Shown here: in pieces, positions 40,795 to 49,313 of the stretch
Layout of the letters: each line of letters opens with the position of its first letter
Numbering within the stretch: position 1 is the stretch's first letter
Assembly: GCA_964589935.1 (NCBI GenBank)
Contig: CAZPVD010000001.1
Location: 806,001 to 870,000 of the forward strand
Length of the DNA: 64,000 nt
Direction: 5' to 3'
Source: VHCN01 sp964589935
GTDB lineage: Bacteria > Verrucomicrobiota > Verrucomicrobiia > Limisphaerales > VHCN01
Made by a program: the position numbers and the translations under genes
The notes under the pieces: generated by a model
The model's database searches: none
Seen by the model: the letters and a program-made list of their open reading frames with translations, nothing else
What the model was told of the DNA's origin: nothing

Positions 40795-41823
40795 ATGTTG
40801 ACGCAACTTAAAAGCCTGTTTTCCAATGACATTGGCATAGACTTGGGGACTGCAAACTCCCTCGTTTATGTCCGTGACCAGGGCATTGTGCTGCGTGAAC
40901 CTTCGGTCGTCGCCATCCAAGCGGGGACGACCAACGTGCTCGCCGTGGGCGAAGAGGCCAAGCGGATGCTCGGCCGCACTCCCGGCAACATTGTCGCGAT
41001 CCGCCCCATGAAAGACGGCGTGATCGCGGACTTTGAAATCACCGAGGCGATGCTTCGGCATTTCATCCAAAAGGTTCACCACCGTAAACTGATCGCCCCC
41101 CGAGTGGTGGTGGCGGTGCCCTCCGGGATCACTGAAGTCGAACGACGGGCCGTCAAGGACTCGGCCATGCACGCAGGCGCCCGCGAGGTTTACCTCATTG
41201 AGCAACCGATGGCTTCGGCCATCGGCGTCGGGCTGCCCGTGCACGAGCCGGCCGGCAACATGATCGTGGACATTGGCGGAGGCACCTGCGAAATCGCGAT
41301 CATCTCGCTCGCGGGCATAGTCTTCAGCCGCAGCCTCCGCGTGGGCGGAGATGAATTTGATGACACGATCGTGGCGCACATGAAGCGCACCTATAACTTG
41401 ATGATCGGCGAACGCACGGCGGAGGAAATCAAAATCCGCATCGGTTCGGCCGCCCCGCTGGAGCAGGAATTGACGATGGAAGTCAAGGGCCGCGACCTGA
41501 GCGCAGGCCTGCCCAAGACCATCACCATCCGCTCCGAGGAAATACGCGAAGCATTGAAGGAACCTCTCTCGCAGATTCTCGAATCCGTCCGACTCACCCT
41601 CGAACGCTGCCCGCCCGAACTGTCCGCGGACTTGATTGACCGCGGCATCGTGCTGGCCGGCGGCGGGGCGCTGTTGCGCTGCATTGACCGCCTCGTGTCG
41701 CAGGACACGGGGTTGCCGGTGCACATTGCCGACGACCCGCTCACCGCAGTCGCCGAGGGCACAGGACGCGTTCTCAACGAGCTTCAATTCCTCAAGCGGG
41801 TCGCCGCCAATTCAAATTCCTGA
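40795..41823 (+). CDS. mreB: Rod shape-determining protein MreB
   Basis: Bacterial actin that organises lateral cell-wall synthesis as filaments under the inner membrane. The 342 residues have the actin-fold signature blocks: IGIDLGTANSLVYVRDQGIV (phosphate 1, first part), VVVAVPSGITEVERRAV, NMIVDIGGGTCEIAIISL (phosphate 2) and GIVLAGGGALLRCIDRL (adenosine). An N-terminal amphipathic stretch (MLTQLKSLFSN) is the likely membrane anchor. First gene of mreB-mreC-mreD-mrdA-rodA-rng. A hairpin replaces the ribosome binding site. Confidence 0.97.
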   Translation: MLTQLKSLFSNDIGIDLGTANSLVYVRDQGIVLREPSVVAIQAGTTNVLAVGEEAKRMLGRTPGNIVAIRPMKDGVIADFEITEAMLRHFIQKVHHRKLIAPRVVVAVPSGITEVERRAVKDSAMHAGAREVYLIEQPMASAIGVGLPVHEPAGNMIVDIGGGTCEIAIISLAGIVFSRSLRVGGDEFDDTIVAHMKRTYNLMIGERTAEEIKIRIGSAAPLEQELTMEVKGRDLSAGLPKTITIRSEEIREALKEPLSQILESVRLTLERCPPELSADLIDRGIVLAGGGALLRCIDRLVSQDTGLPVHIADDPLTAVAEGTGRVLNELQFLKRVAANSNS

Positions 41824-41858
41824 CGCGCGTTCGCCTGCCGCACAAACGCGGCTGACGA

Positions 41859-42704
41859 ATGCTGAGACGCAAGCATCTGATAGTTCTGGGCCTCGTGGCC
41901 CTGCTCGTGGTGGTTCTCCTGAACCTCCCCGTCGTTGCGACGGCGCGTCTCAAAATGGCCCTCGGCAGTTTCTTCCTTCCGCTCTTCGGCCTTGCCGGCG
42001 CGACACAACACACGGCGAACAAACTCGGCGACGCCATCACGCCGCGCAGCGACCTTGTCCGCGAACTGGAAGCCCTTCGCAAAACCAACGATGAACTTAA
42101 AATCCGTGTCACCGAAAAGGAGTCGCTCGAGCGCGAGAACGCCCGCCTCCGCGAACAGCTCAAGTGGGAAAAGCAAACCGGCTGGAAGCTCAAGGCCGCC
42201 CGCGTCATCGCCCGCGACCCGGCAAACTGGTGGCGCACGGTCTTCATTGACCTCGGCAGCCACGACGGCATCACGCCCGACCTGCCCGTCGTCACACCCG
42301 ATGGACTCGTCGGACGCATCTCGACCGTCGGCCTGCTCCGCTCGCAAGTTCTCCTCGTCGGCGATCCAAACTGCCGCGTCGCCGCGATGGTCAAGGAGTC
42401 GGGTGAAAACGGCTTCATCTCGCCCATGCCCGCGCACCTCATGGACAACCGGTTTGTCACTTTGAATTACCTTCCGCGCGGCAGCCAGCCCAAACCGGGT
42501 CAGGCCGTCGTGTCGAGCGGCGTGGAACTCAAGCCCGGACAAACCGTGCTGTCGAGCGGGCAAGGCGGCGTGTTCCCGAAGGGATTGCTCATCGGACAAA
42601 TCATGGACACGCGCATTGTCGGCTACGGCCTATACATCGAAGCACGGGTGCAACTGGCCGTGAACCTCAACACTCTCGAAGAAGTATGGGTCGTCATCCA
42701 ATGA
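41859..42704 (+). CDS. mreC: Rod shape-determining protein MreC
   Basis: Periplasmic scaffold of the elongasome that links MreB/MreD to PBP2. The 281 residues have one N-terminal membrane helix (about 6-24, LIVLGLVALLVVVLLNLPVV), a coiled coil (about 65-105, LVRELEALRKTNDELKIRV), and the beta-barrel pair with ARVIARDPANWWRTVFIDLG and VVTPDGLVGRISTVGLLRSQ. Length and order are standard. It follows mreB by 35 bases. Its stop codon lies inside a GAAGTGCGA repeat tract that extends to mreD. Confidence 0.94.
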   Translation: MLRRKHLIVLGLVALLVVVLLNLPVVATARLKMALGSFFLPLFGLAGATQHTANKLGDAITPRSDLVRELEALRKTNDELKIRVTEKESLERENARLREQLKWEKQTGWKLKAARVIARDPANWWRTVFIDLGSHDGITPDLPVVTPDGLVGRISTVGLLRSQVLLVGDPNCRVAAMVKESGENGFISPMPAHLMDNRFVTLNYLPRGSQPKPGQAVVSSGVELKPGQTVLSSGQGGVFPKGLLIGQIMDTRIVGYGLYIEARVQLAVNLNTLEEVWVVIQ

Positions 42705-42803
42705 AGTGCGAAATGAGAAGTGCGAAGTGCGACGCTCGCTGTTATTCGACAGCAGGCGCAGTTCATTCGCACTGTTCCTCTTACTTCGCACCTCCCACTT
42801 CGC
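42703..42803. repeat. Inverted GAAGTGCGA repeat cluster between mreC and mreD
   Basis: Left arm 42703-42732: three direct copies of GAAGTGCGA with spacers. Right arm 42767-42803: TCGCAC and CTTCGCAC/CACTTCGC, the inverse of the left. The RNA could fold into one long imperfect hairpin inside the mre operon. The tract is open in the mreD frame and would add MRNEKCEVRRSLLF and more to MreD if an upstream ATG (42706) were used. Confidence 0.7.
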
Positions 42804-42810
42804 GCCTCCA

Positions 42811-43365
42811 ATGAAAGGTCTTCACACCATAGCCATTCTCGCCGCCGCATTTCTCGCGGTGTTCGCCGAGGCGCTGCCCGGCGGCGCGCGGCATTGGATC
42901 GGCGCGCAGGTGGACGTCTTGCCGTCGCTCGTGGTCTATGCCGCGCTGATGACAGACCTGATGACCGTTGCATTGCTTGCCGTATTTGGCGGGTTGTGGT
43001 TCGATTCACTTTCCGCAAACCCGATCGGCATCACGGTGCTGCCGCTGTTTGTCGCCGGGCTTCTGATTCAACGGAACCAAGAACTCGTCCTGCGTGACCA
43101 GTCTTACGCGCGCGTCCTGCTTGGTCTGCTCGCCAGTTCGTTCGTGCCCGCGGCCACGTTGCTGATGATGCCGGGCACGTCGGCCAAACCGCTCATCAGC
43201 GGCGCGACGTGGTGGCAGTGGATTGTGATGACCCTTGCGGGCGGCGCGTTCACGCCGGTGTGGTTCTGGTTCTTCAGCCGGCTCAGGCGCGTGTTTTTCT
43301 ACGCGCCGATGCCGGAGCATTCGTTTCGGCGCGACCGCGAGATCAAACGCACACGACGTATCTGA
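42811..43365 (+). CDS. mreD: Rod shape-determining protein MreD
   Basis: Integral membrane component of the elongasome. The 184 residues have about five hydrophobic segments (for example IAILAAAFLAVFAEALP, PSLVVYAALMTDLMTVALL, PIGITVLPLFVAGLLI, WIVMTLAGGAFTPVWFWFF). Sequence is poorly conserved in this family; assignment rests on position between mreC and mrdA and on topology. The ATG at 42811 begins MKGLHTIAIL; an in-frame ATG at 42706 would add a repeat-encoded leader and is less likely. Confidence 0.85.
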   Translation: MKGLHTIAILAAAFLAVFAEALPGGARHWIGAQVDVLPSLVVYAALMTDLMTVALLAVFGGLWFDSLSANPIGITVLPLFVAGLLIQRNQELVLRDQSYARVLLGLLASSFVPAATLLMMPGTSAKPLISGATWWQWIVMTLAGGAFTPVWFWFFSRLRRVFFYAPMPEHSFRRDREIKRTRRI

Positions 43366-43366
43366 A

Positions 43367-45292
43367 ATGCTTATCGTTGACCAATTGCGCAAAGCCGACC
43401 GGCACCTGAGGGCGCTCGCCATCACGGTGCTCGCAGGCCTCGGCCTGCTGCTCGCGGGCCTGTGGCGCGTGCAGGTGCTCAACGCGCAGCGTTATCGCGA
43501 CACGCTCGAAGACCAGGCCGTCCGCACCGTGCGCCTGCCCGCCGTGCGCGGGCGCATCCTCGACCGCAACGGCGCGGCGGTCGCGGAGAACCGGCCGTGC
43601 TACAACATCGAACTCTACCTCGCCGAACTTGGAAAAATTTTCCACGAACAATACGTGCGCATCCGGCCTGCGGGACGCCTGTCGCGCACGAACGTCGAGC
43701 ACTTCGAGCGGCTGGCGCGCTACGAGGTCGTGAGCAACGTCGTTCTGCAAATCAGTTCCTCGCTCGACCGGCCGCTTGTGCTGCCGGAAAAACTTTTCGC
43801 CCACCACTACGAGGAGCTTCGCGCTCTGCCATTTCCTGTGCTGGACAATCTGGAGCCGTCGCAAGTCGCGCGCTTCGTGGAACGGCCCGCGGGGGTGCCC
43901 GGCGTCGAACTGGAAATCGAGGCCAGGCGCGCGTATCCGTTCCACCATGCCGCGGCGCATATTGTGGGCACGCTGCAGCGCGACAACAGTTCCGCCGAAG
44001 GCGAGGACGCGGATTTCCATTACCGCCTGCCGGACGTGCGCGGGATGACAGGCATCGAGGCACTCTTCGACCGCGAGCTGCGCGGCCGCGCCGGCGCGAA
44101 AAGCATGATGGTCAACCGCCTCGGCTACCGGCAAAACGAGACACTCCAAAGCGTGCCTGAACCGGGCCAGAACGTCGTGCTCACTCTCGACCTCGAATTG
44201 CAAATCGCCGCGGAACGCGCGCTCACCACGACGACGTTCGGCACGAACACACGCGGCGCAGCCGTCGTGCTCGACACGCAGAACGGCGACATCCTCGCGA
44301 TGGCCTCGGCGCCGTCATTCGACCCGAATCTGTTCTTACGCCACATTTCGACAAACGAATGGCAGCAACTGAGCGACATTCATCTGCGCCCGCTCATCAA
44401 CCGCGCCACTCAAGAAAACTACCAGCCCGGCTCGATTTTCAAAATCGTCATCGGCCTTGCGGGTCTCGAAGCTGGCACGCTCAAACCGGAAGAAGTGATT
44501 CACAATCCGGGCTTTTACCAGCTCGCCAAGCGGCGCATTGATGATCAGGCCGCGCCGGGAGACTACGCATTCCGCCGCGCGCTGGCGCAATCGTCGAACA
44601 CCTACTTCATTACGCAAGGATTGCGGCCCGGCGTGCTGCAAAAAATCATCGAGCTTGGGCAGAAGCTCCACCTCGGCGAGCGCACGGAAATTCTGCCGCG
44701 ACAGGAAACGCGAGGCACTTTCCCGTCGCACAAGGATGTCATCAGCAGCGCGTGGCGCGACGGCCACACGGCGAACCTGAGCATCGGGCAGGACAAGATA
44801 GACGTGACGCCGCTGCAAATGGCCGTAATGACCGCGGCTGTGGCGAACGGCGGAAAAGTTTTCTGGCCGCGCCTCGTGCAGCGCATCGAGCCGCTGGACC
44901 CGACAAGCGGCGACGAGCCGACGGTGTTCCCCGCAGGCCGCGTGCGCGACGATCTTGGCGTGCGCCCGGAAAACTTGCAGCTCGTGCGCGAGGCGATGCT
45001 CGCCGATGTGGAGGACCCGCGCGGCACCGGACGCGAGGTTTGGATCCCGGGCTTCCGCATTTGCGGCAAGACGGGCACTGCGCAGATCGAGCACGGCGGC
45101 AAGATCGTGGACCACACGACGTGGTTCGTGTCGTTCGCGCCGGCGGAAAGCCCGCGTTACGCCGTCGCCGTGATGGTCGAGAGCGGCGCCAGCGGCGCGA
45201 GGACGTGCGTGCCCATCACGAAGCAGATTTACCAGACGATTCTGAAACGTTTTCCCATTGAGAAGGGTCCGAAGGTCGCCGTCGCCAACTGA
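43367..45292 (+). CDS. mrdA: Penicillin-binding protein 2 (elongasome transpeptidase)
   Basis: Class B PBP that cross-links peptidoglycan during lateral growth. The 641 residues have one N-terminal anchor (about 17-36), the dimerisation/pedestal region with VRGRILDRNGAAVAENRP (about 58-75), and the transpeptidase domain with SxxK as GSIFK (Ser about 356), SxN as SSN (in LAQSSNTYF) and KTG as CGKTGTAQ (about 566-573). All three catalytic motifs are intact. It starts one base after the mreD stop, and precedes rodA by four bases, its usual glycosyltransferase partner. Confidence 0.95.
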   Translation: MLIVDQLRKADRHLRALAITVLAGLGLLLAGLWRVQVLNAQRYRDTLEDQAVRTVRLPAVRGRILDRNGAAVAENRPCYNIELYLAELGKIFHEQYVRIRPAGRLSRTNVEHFERLARYEVVSNVVLQISSSLDRPLVLPEKLFAHHYEELRALPFPVLDNLEPSQVARFVERPAGVPGVELEIEARRAYPFHHAAAHIVGTLQRDNSSAEGEDADFHYRLPDVRGMTGIEALFDRELRGRAGAKSMMVNRLGYRQNETLQSVPEPGQNVVLTLDLELQIAAERALTTTTFGTNTRGAAVVLDTQNGDILAMASAPSFDPNLFLRHISTNEWQQLSDIHLRPLINRATQENYQPGSIFKIVIGLAGLEAGTLKPEEVIHNPGFYQLAKRRIDDQAAPGDYAFRRALAQSSNTYFITQGLRPGVLQKIIELGQKLHLGERTEILPRQETRGTFPSHKDVISSAWRDGHTANLSIGQDKIDVTPLQMAVMTAAVANGGKVFWPRLVQRIEPLDPTSGDEPTVFPAGRVRDDLGVRPENLQLVREAMLADVEDPRGTGREVWIPGFRICGKTGTAQIEHGGKIVDHTTWFVSFAPAESPRYAVAVMVESGASGARTCVPITKQIYQTILKRFPIEKGPKVAVAN

Positions 45293-45296
45293 AGCA

Positions 45297-46517
45297 ATGT
45301 TCAACGACACCCAAAACCTGAACCGCCGCGAGCCAAAGCTCGACTGGGCGCTGCTGTGCGCGCTCATCGGGCTGATGCTGCTGGGCGTGGCGTTCATCCA
45401 CAGCGCGCGGCTCGCGGTCGAGGGCGGCTATGCGCACTGGTGGAGCAAGCTTTGGTGCAAGCAAATCGTCTGGTATGCGCTCGGCATCGGCGGGCTGGCC
45501 GCGATCTGCATGGTGGATTACCAGGTGCTCGCGCGCTGGTCCTACGTCGCGTATTGGGGCGCGATGCTCACGCTCATCGTCGTGCTCATTCCGCACATTG
45601 GCGCGGCGCGTTACGGAGCACGGCGGTGGATTGACTTCGGGCCGTTCCAGTTCCAGCCGTCTGAGTTTGCGAAGCTCGCGTTCATCCTCGCGATGGCGCA
45701 CTACCTGAGCCGTCCGCAGGACGAATTAAGGCAGCGCAAAATTTTTTTTGGCGCGCTCGGTTTGATGGCGCTGCCGTTCCTGCTGATTTTGAAGGAACCC
45801 GATCTCGGCTCTGCGCTGGTGCTGTTGCCAATCGGGTTGGTGATGCTGTTCGTGGGCGGGGTGCCGACGCGGTATCTGCGGCAGATCATTGTTGGGGTCG
45901 GCCTGCTCATCACCTTGCTGCTCGTGGACGTTTTGTTCGCGCCGCCAAACTGGCGCATCAAACTGGAAGATTACCAGCGCCGGCGACTGTTGGTTTATTT
46001 CAACCGTGATTACCGTGATTTTGCTCCGCCGAATGCCACGCCGGCGGAGCTGCAACGCGCGCGCCTCCAGCAGCGCAACGACTCGTATAACGTCGAGCAG
46101 GCCTGTATCTCCGTCGGCTCCGGTGGGCTGACGGGCAAGGGCTGGCGGCAGGGCACCCAGAATCTCCTGGGCTACCTGCCGCGCGGCGTGGCACACAACG
46201 ACTTCATCTTCTCCGTCATCGCGGAGGAGAGCGGATTCGTCGGGAGCATCGTCGTGCTCTCGCTCTATGCGGTGATCCTGTTCACCGGAATCAGGATCGC
46301 CGGCCAGGCGCGCGACCGCCTTGGCAAACTCATGGCCGTCGGGGTTGTCACCCTGTTCTTCAGCCATGTCCTCATCAACATCGGAATGAACATCCGACTC
46401 ATGCCCGTGACAGGCGTGCCGCTGCCGCTGTTAAGTTATGGCGGAACCTCAGTGCTCGCCTCGCTGGTCGCCGCGGGCCTTTTGCAGAACGTTTACAAAC
46501 ACCGAAAATCCTACTGA
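45297..46517 (+). CDS. rodA: RodA, SEDS peptidoglycan glycosyltransferase
   Basis: Polymerises lipid II into glycan strands in complex with PBP2. The 406-residue membrane protein has about ten helices and SEDS motifs GARRWIDFGPFQFQPSEFAK (about 105-124), LKEPDLGSALVLLP (about 159-172, essential Asp), and at the end NIGMNIRLMPVTGVPLPLLS and YGGTSVLASLVAAGLL. A hydrophilic loop of about 55 residues (EDYQRRRLLVYFNRDYRDF on) between helices is the large extracellular loop. It overlaps nothing and is two bases from the RNase E/G gene. Confidence 0.95.
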   Translation: MFNDTQNLNRREPKLDWALLCALIGLMLLGVAFIHSARLAVEGGYAHWWSKLWCKQIVWYALGIGGLAAICMVDYQVLARWSYVAYWGAMLTLIVVLIPHIGAARYGARRWIDFGPFQFQPSEFAKLAFILAMAHYLSRPQDELRQRKIFFGALGLMALPFLLILKEPDLGSALVLLPIGLVMLFVGGVPTRYLRQIIVGVGLLITLLLVDVLFAPPNWRIKLEDYQRRRLLVYFNRDYRDFAPPNATPAELQRARLQQRNDSYNVEQACISVGSGGLTGKGWRQGTQNLLGYLPRGVAHNDFIFSVIAEESGFVGSIVVLSLYAVILFTGIRIAGQARDRLGKLMAVGVVTLFFSHVLINIGMNIRLMPVTGVPLPLLSYGGTSVLASLVAAGLLQNVYKHRKSY

Positions 46518-46519
46518 TT

Positions 46520-48496
46520 ATGAGCGACAACAAAAATTTCTCGCGTCGCCGTCGCGTCCACCGTTTCCGGCCCAGCGGCGGTCTCAACCCCAACGCCCGG
46601 CCTGACCGCGCCGCCATCGAGGCGCGCGCCGAGGCGCTCGGTGAAAAAATCGCCCCTGAAAATGTCTTCGCCGACGCGCGGCACGAGCACGAAATCCGCC
46701 GCGCCGAGAATGTCGCCGCGGGCCTTCCACCCGAGGGCGATGCCGCACAGCAGGCCGCCGAGCTGGCCGAGGCCGAGGCCAAGCAGGGCAAGTTCCGCGA
46801 CCCAAACATGGAGACGCCCGCCGAGGTGAAGGAGGAGTTCGAGCCGGTTCCCGTCGAGCAGCCCAAGGGCCTTGTCGGCGCGATCAAGCAGGCCGCGAAC
46901 AAGGTCATCACCAAGGTCAAGAAACTCATGCAGCAGGAGGTGAAAATTCACAAGGAAGTCATCATCAACTCCGAGTCGCTCGAGACGCGCGTCGCGGTGC
47001 TCGAAGATGGCAAGCTCGAGGAGTTCACCATCGAGCGCACGAGCGACGACCGCCTTGTCGGCAGCATTTACAAAGGCAAGGTTCGCAATTTGGAAGACGG
47101 TCTGAAGGCTGCGTTCGTGGACATCGGTTTCGAGAAGAACGCCTTCCTCCATTACTGGGACATCGTGCCGAGCAACCTCGATAGCGGCGTCGAGGTCGTC
47201 GAGCGCGGCGAACGCAAGCAGCAGCGCGACCGTCCGCGCATCACGCAGAAGGACATCCCGCGCCTCTACCCCAAGGGCACCGACATCATCGTGCAGGTGA
47301 CCAAGGGTCCCATCGGCACCAAAGGCCCGCGCGTCACCACGCACCTCGCGTTGCCGGGCCGCTACCTCGTGCTGCTGCCCAACTCCGACCAGTCCGGCAT
47401 CTCGCGCAAGATCGAAAACCACGAGGAGCGCCAGCGCCTCAAGAAAATCGTCCGCGACCTGACCATTCCCGACGGCATGGGCGTCATCATCCGCACCGTC
47501 GGCGAAGGGCAGATGGCGCGTTACTTCGTGCGCGACCTTGCGCTGCTGCTCGATGAATGGAACGCAGTCAAGGAAAAGATCGAGAAGGAGCCGTCGCCCG
47601 TGTGCGTGTTCCAGGAGCCGGACCTCGTCGAGCGCACCGTGCGCGATTTCCTCACCGAGGATGTCGAGCGCATCATCATTGACAACGGGAAGGAGTTCGA
47701 GCGCGTCAAGGAGATGATCGGCCGCATCAGCAAGCGCTCCATCGGCAAGGTCAAGCTCTACAACGAGCCGCAGCCCGTCTTCGACCGCTTCGGCATCACT
47801 CGCCAGCTCGACCACGCCTTCTCGCGCCAGGTCCACCTCAAGAGCGGCGGCTACCTCGTCATTGACGAAACCGAGGCCCTCGTCGCCATTGACGTCAACA
47901 CCGGCAGCCACAAAGGCTCCAAGGACCACGAGTCCACCATCCTCAAGGTCAACCTCGAGGCCGCCGAGGAAATCTGCCGCCACCTGCGCCTGCGCAACGT
48001 CGGCGGCCTCGTCGTGCTCGACTTCATTGACATGAAATCCCGCCGCGACCAGCAGCAGGTCTATAACAAGATGAAGGAGGGCCTTCGCCGCGACCGCGCC
48101 AAGACGCACATCCTGCCCATCTCGCAGCTCGGCCTCATGGAGATGACCCGCCAGCGCCACACCGAGAGCGTGCGCTCGACCACCTACGACGACTGCCCGT
48201 ATTGCAAGGGCCGCGCCAAGGTGAAGTCCTCCCTCACCATGAGCGTGGAAATCCAGCGCAAGCTCGCGGAAATCCTCCGCAAGCGGCCGCGCGACGAGTC
48301 GGACTTCCAACTCCGCATCATCGTCAACCCCACCGTGCTCGACCGCCTGCGCAAGGAGGACGAGCGGCATCTCATCGAGATGGAGAAGAAATTCTTCGGC
48401 AAGCTCACCTTCCGCGCGGAACCGGCCTTCCACGCCGAGCAGTTCAAGATCATCAACGCCATCTCCAACGAGGAAGTCGCCAGCAGCGGCGGCTGA
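46520..48496 (+). CDS. rng: RNase E/G family endoribonuclease with N-terminal extension
   Basis: Single-strand endoribonuclease for mRNA decay and rRNA processing. In 658 residues: a basic-then-acidic leader of about 150 residues absent from typical RNase G, an S1 domain interrupting the RNase H-like fold (GSIYKGKVRNLEDGLKAAFV), catalytic Asp residues in VAIDVNTGS (about 456-464) and VVLDFIDMKS (about 500-509), and the Zn-link CPYCKG (about 559-564). There is no long degradosome tail, so it is RNase G-like at the C-terminus. Last gene of the rod-shape operon, starting two bases after rodA. Confidence 0.93.
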   Translation: MSDNKNFSRRRRVHRFRPSGGLNPNARPDRAAIEARAEALGEKIAPENVFADARHEHEIRRAENVAAGLPPEGDAAQQAAELAEAEAKQGKFRDPNMETPAEVKEEFEPVPVEQPKGLVGAIKQAANKVITKVKKLMQQEVKIHKEVIINSESLETRVAVLEDGKLEEFTIERTSDDRLVGSIYKGKVRNLEDGLKAAFVDIGFEKNAFLHYWDIVPSNLDSGVEVVERGERKQQRDRPRITQKDIPRLYPKGTDIIVQVTKGPIGTKGPRVTTHLALPGRYLVLLPNSDQSGISRKIENHEERQRLKKIVRDLTIPDGMGVIIRTVGEGQMARYFVRDLALLLDEWNAVKEKIEKEPSPVCVFQEPDLVERTVRDFLTEDVERIIIDNGKEFERVKEMIGRISKRSIGKVKLYNEPQPVFDRFGITRQLDHAFSRQVHLKSGGYLVIDETEALVAIDVNTGSHKGSKDHESTILKVNLEAAEEICRHLRLRNVGGLVVLDFIDMKSRRDQQQVYNKMKEGLRRDRAKTHILPISQLGLMEMTRQRHTESVRSTTYDDCPYCKGRAKVKSSLTMSVEIQRKLAEILRKRPRDESDFQLRIIVNPTVLDRLRKEDERHLIEMEKKFFGKLTFRAEPAFHAEQFKIINAISNEEVASSGG

Positions 48497-48499
48497 AAA

Positions 48500-49255
48500 T
48501 TACCACTCGCCCTGCTTGCTGAACTTGTCCGTCGCGGCTTTGCGAAAGGCCGCGCCGGCTTCGTCCATCTTCTTCAGGACTTCCTCGAAGGGCATCCCGG
48601 CGGAACTGCGCGCGGCGGCGATGACGGTATTGCATTCGTTCGAGTCCATGAAGCGCGCGGCTTCAAGCAGGCGCGGGGCGTCCTCCGGCGGAACGGCCAT
48701 GAAGCCGTGCTTGTCCGCGTGGACGAGTTGTCCCGGCTCGATGCGCTGGCCGAAGACCTCGACGGGGCAGCCCCAGCGCACGGGCCAGTTCCACGCGTGG
48801 CCTACGCAGAGGCGGCGTGCGAGTGCCTTGAGTCCGGCATTGGTCATCTCGTCGAGGTCGCGGATCGCGCCGTCCGTGATGGTGCCGACGCAGCCGAGCG
48901 CGCGGTGCGTGTTGGCGTTCACCTCGCCCCAGAACGAGCCGATGACGCGCGGCTTGTCGAGGTCCTGGATGCAGACGATCTTCGGCCCCGGCTGGCTCGC
49001 GACATAACGGCGGTATTCGCTCCATGCCTTCGGGTTGGTTTCGCGATGCTTTGCATTGCTCGGCTCGATGACGACCGTGACGGCGTAGCCGACCATCGGC
49101 CCCATCTGCGGCATGAAGTCGCGCGTCTCCTCGTGGTTGAAGGCGTCCTTCGTGCGGTCGCGCTTGGTGATCTGTTCCCAGCCGTTGTAAATGGTGGGCG
49201 TGTTCCAGCGTTTGAGTTGCAGGAGGTTAGCGTGGGAGAGAAGCGGCGTGCTCAT
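48500..49255 (-). CDS. RraA-like aldolase/decarboxylase family protein
   Basis: RraA-fold proteins include 4-hydroxy-4-methyl-2-oxoglutarate aldolases and oxaloacetate decarboxylases; some were first described as RNase E inhibitors. The 251-residue protein has the fold's hallmarks GSFWGEVNANTHRALGCVGT (about 105-124) and ITDGAIRDLDEM (about 125-136, the Mg/substrate Asp-Arg). It is longer than classical RraA, with extra N-terminal residues RTKDAFNHEETRDFMPQMGP. It is third in an operon with the alpha/beta hydrolase and DUF1080 genes, which favours sugar-acid catabolism. Proximity to the RNase E/G gene (convergent) is probably chance. ATG at 49255 chosen. Confidence 0.8.
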   Translation of the reverse strand: MSTPLLSHANLLQLKRWNTPTIYNGWEQITKRDRTKDAFNHEETRDFMPQMGPMVGYAVTVVIEPSNAKHRETNPKAWSEYRRYVASQPGPKIVCIQDLDKPRVIGSFWGEVNANTHRALGCVGTITDGAIRDLDEMTNAGLKALARRLCVGHAWNWPVRWGCPVEVFGQRIEPGQLVHADKHGFMAVPPEDAPRLLEAARFMDSNECNTVIAAARSSAGMPFEEVLKKMDEAGAAFRKAATDKFSKQGEW

Positions 49256-49313
49256 GTCGGGATGCGTTTGCCAGAGCCGCGGCAAAAGCTCAAGGGAAGA
49301 ACGCGGCTCCCGG

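Noticed and set aside
46511..48433. Minus-strand frame of 640 codons opposite the RNase E/G gene
   Set aside because: Pure shadow: the plus-strand gene has every catalytic motif, and the antisense product is a low-complexity Leu/Ala/Asp/Val chain.
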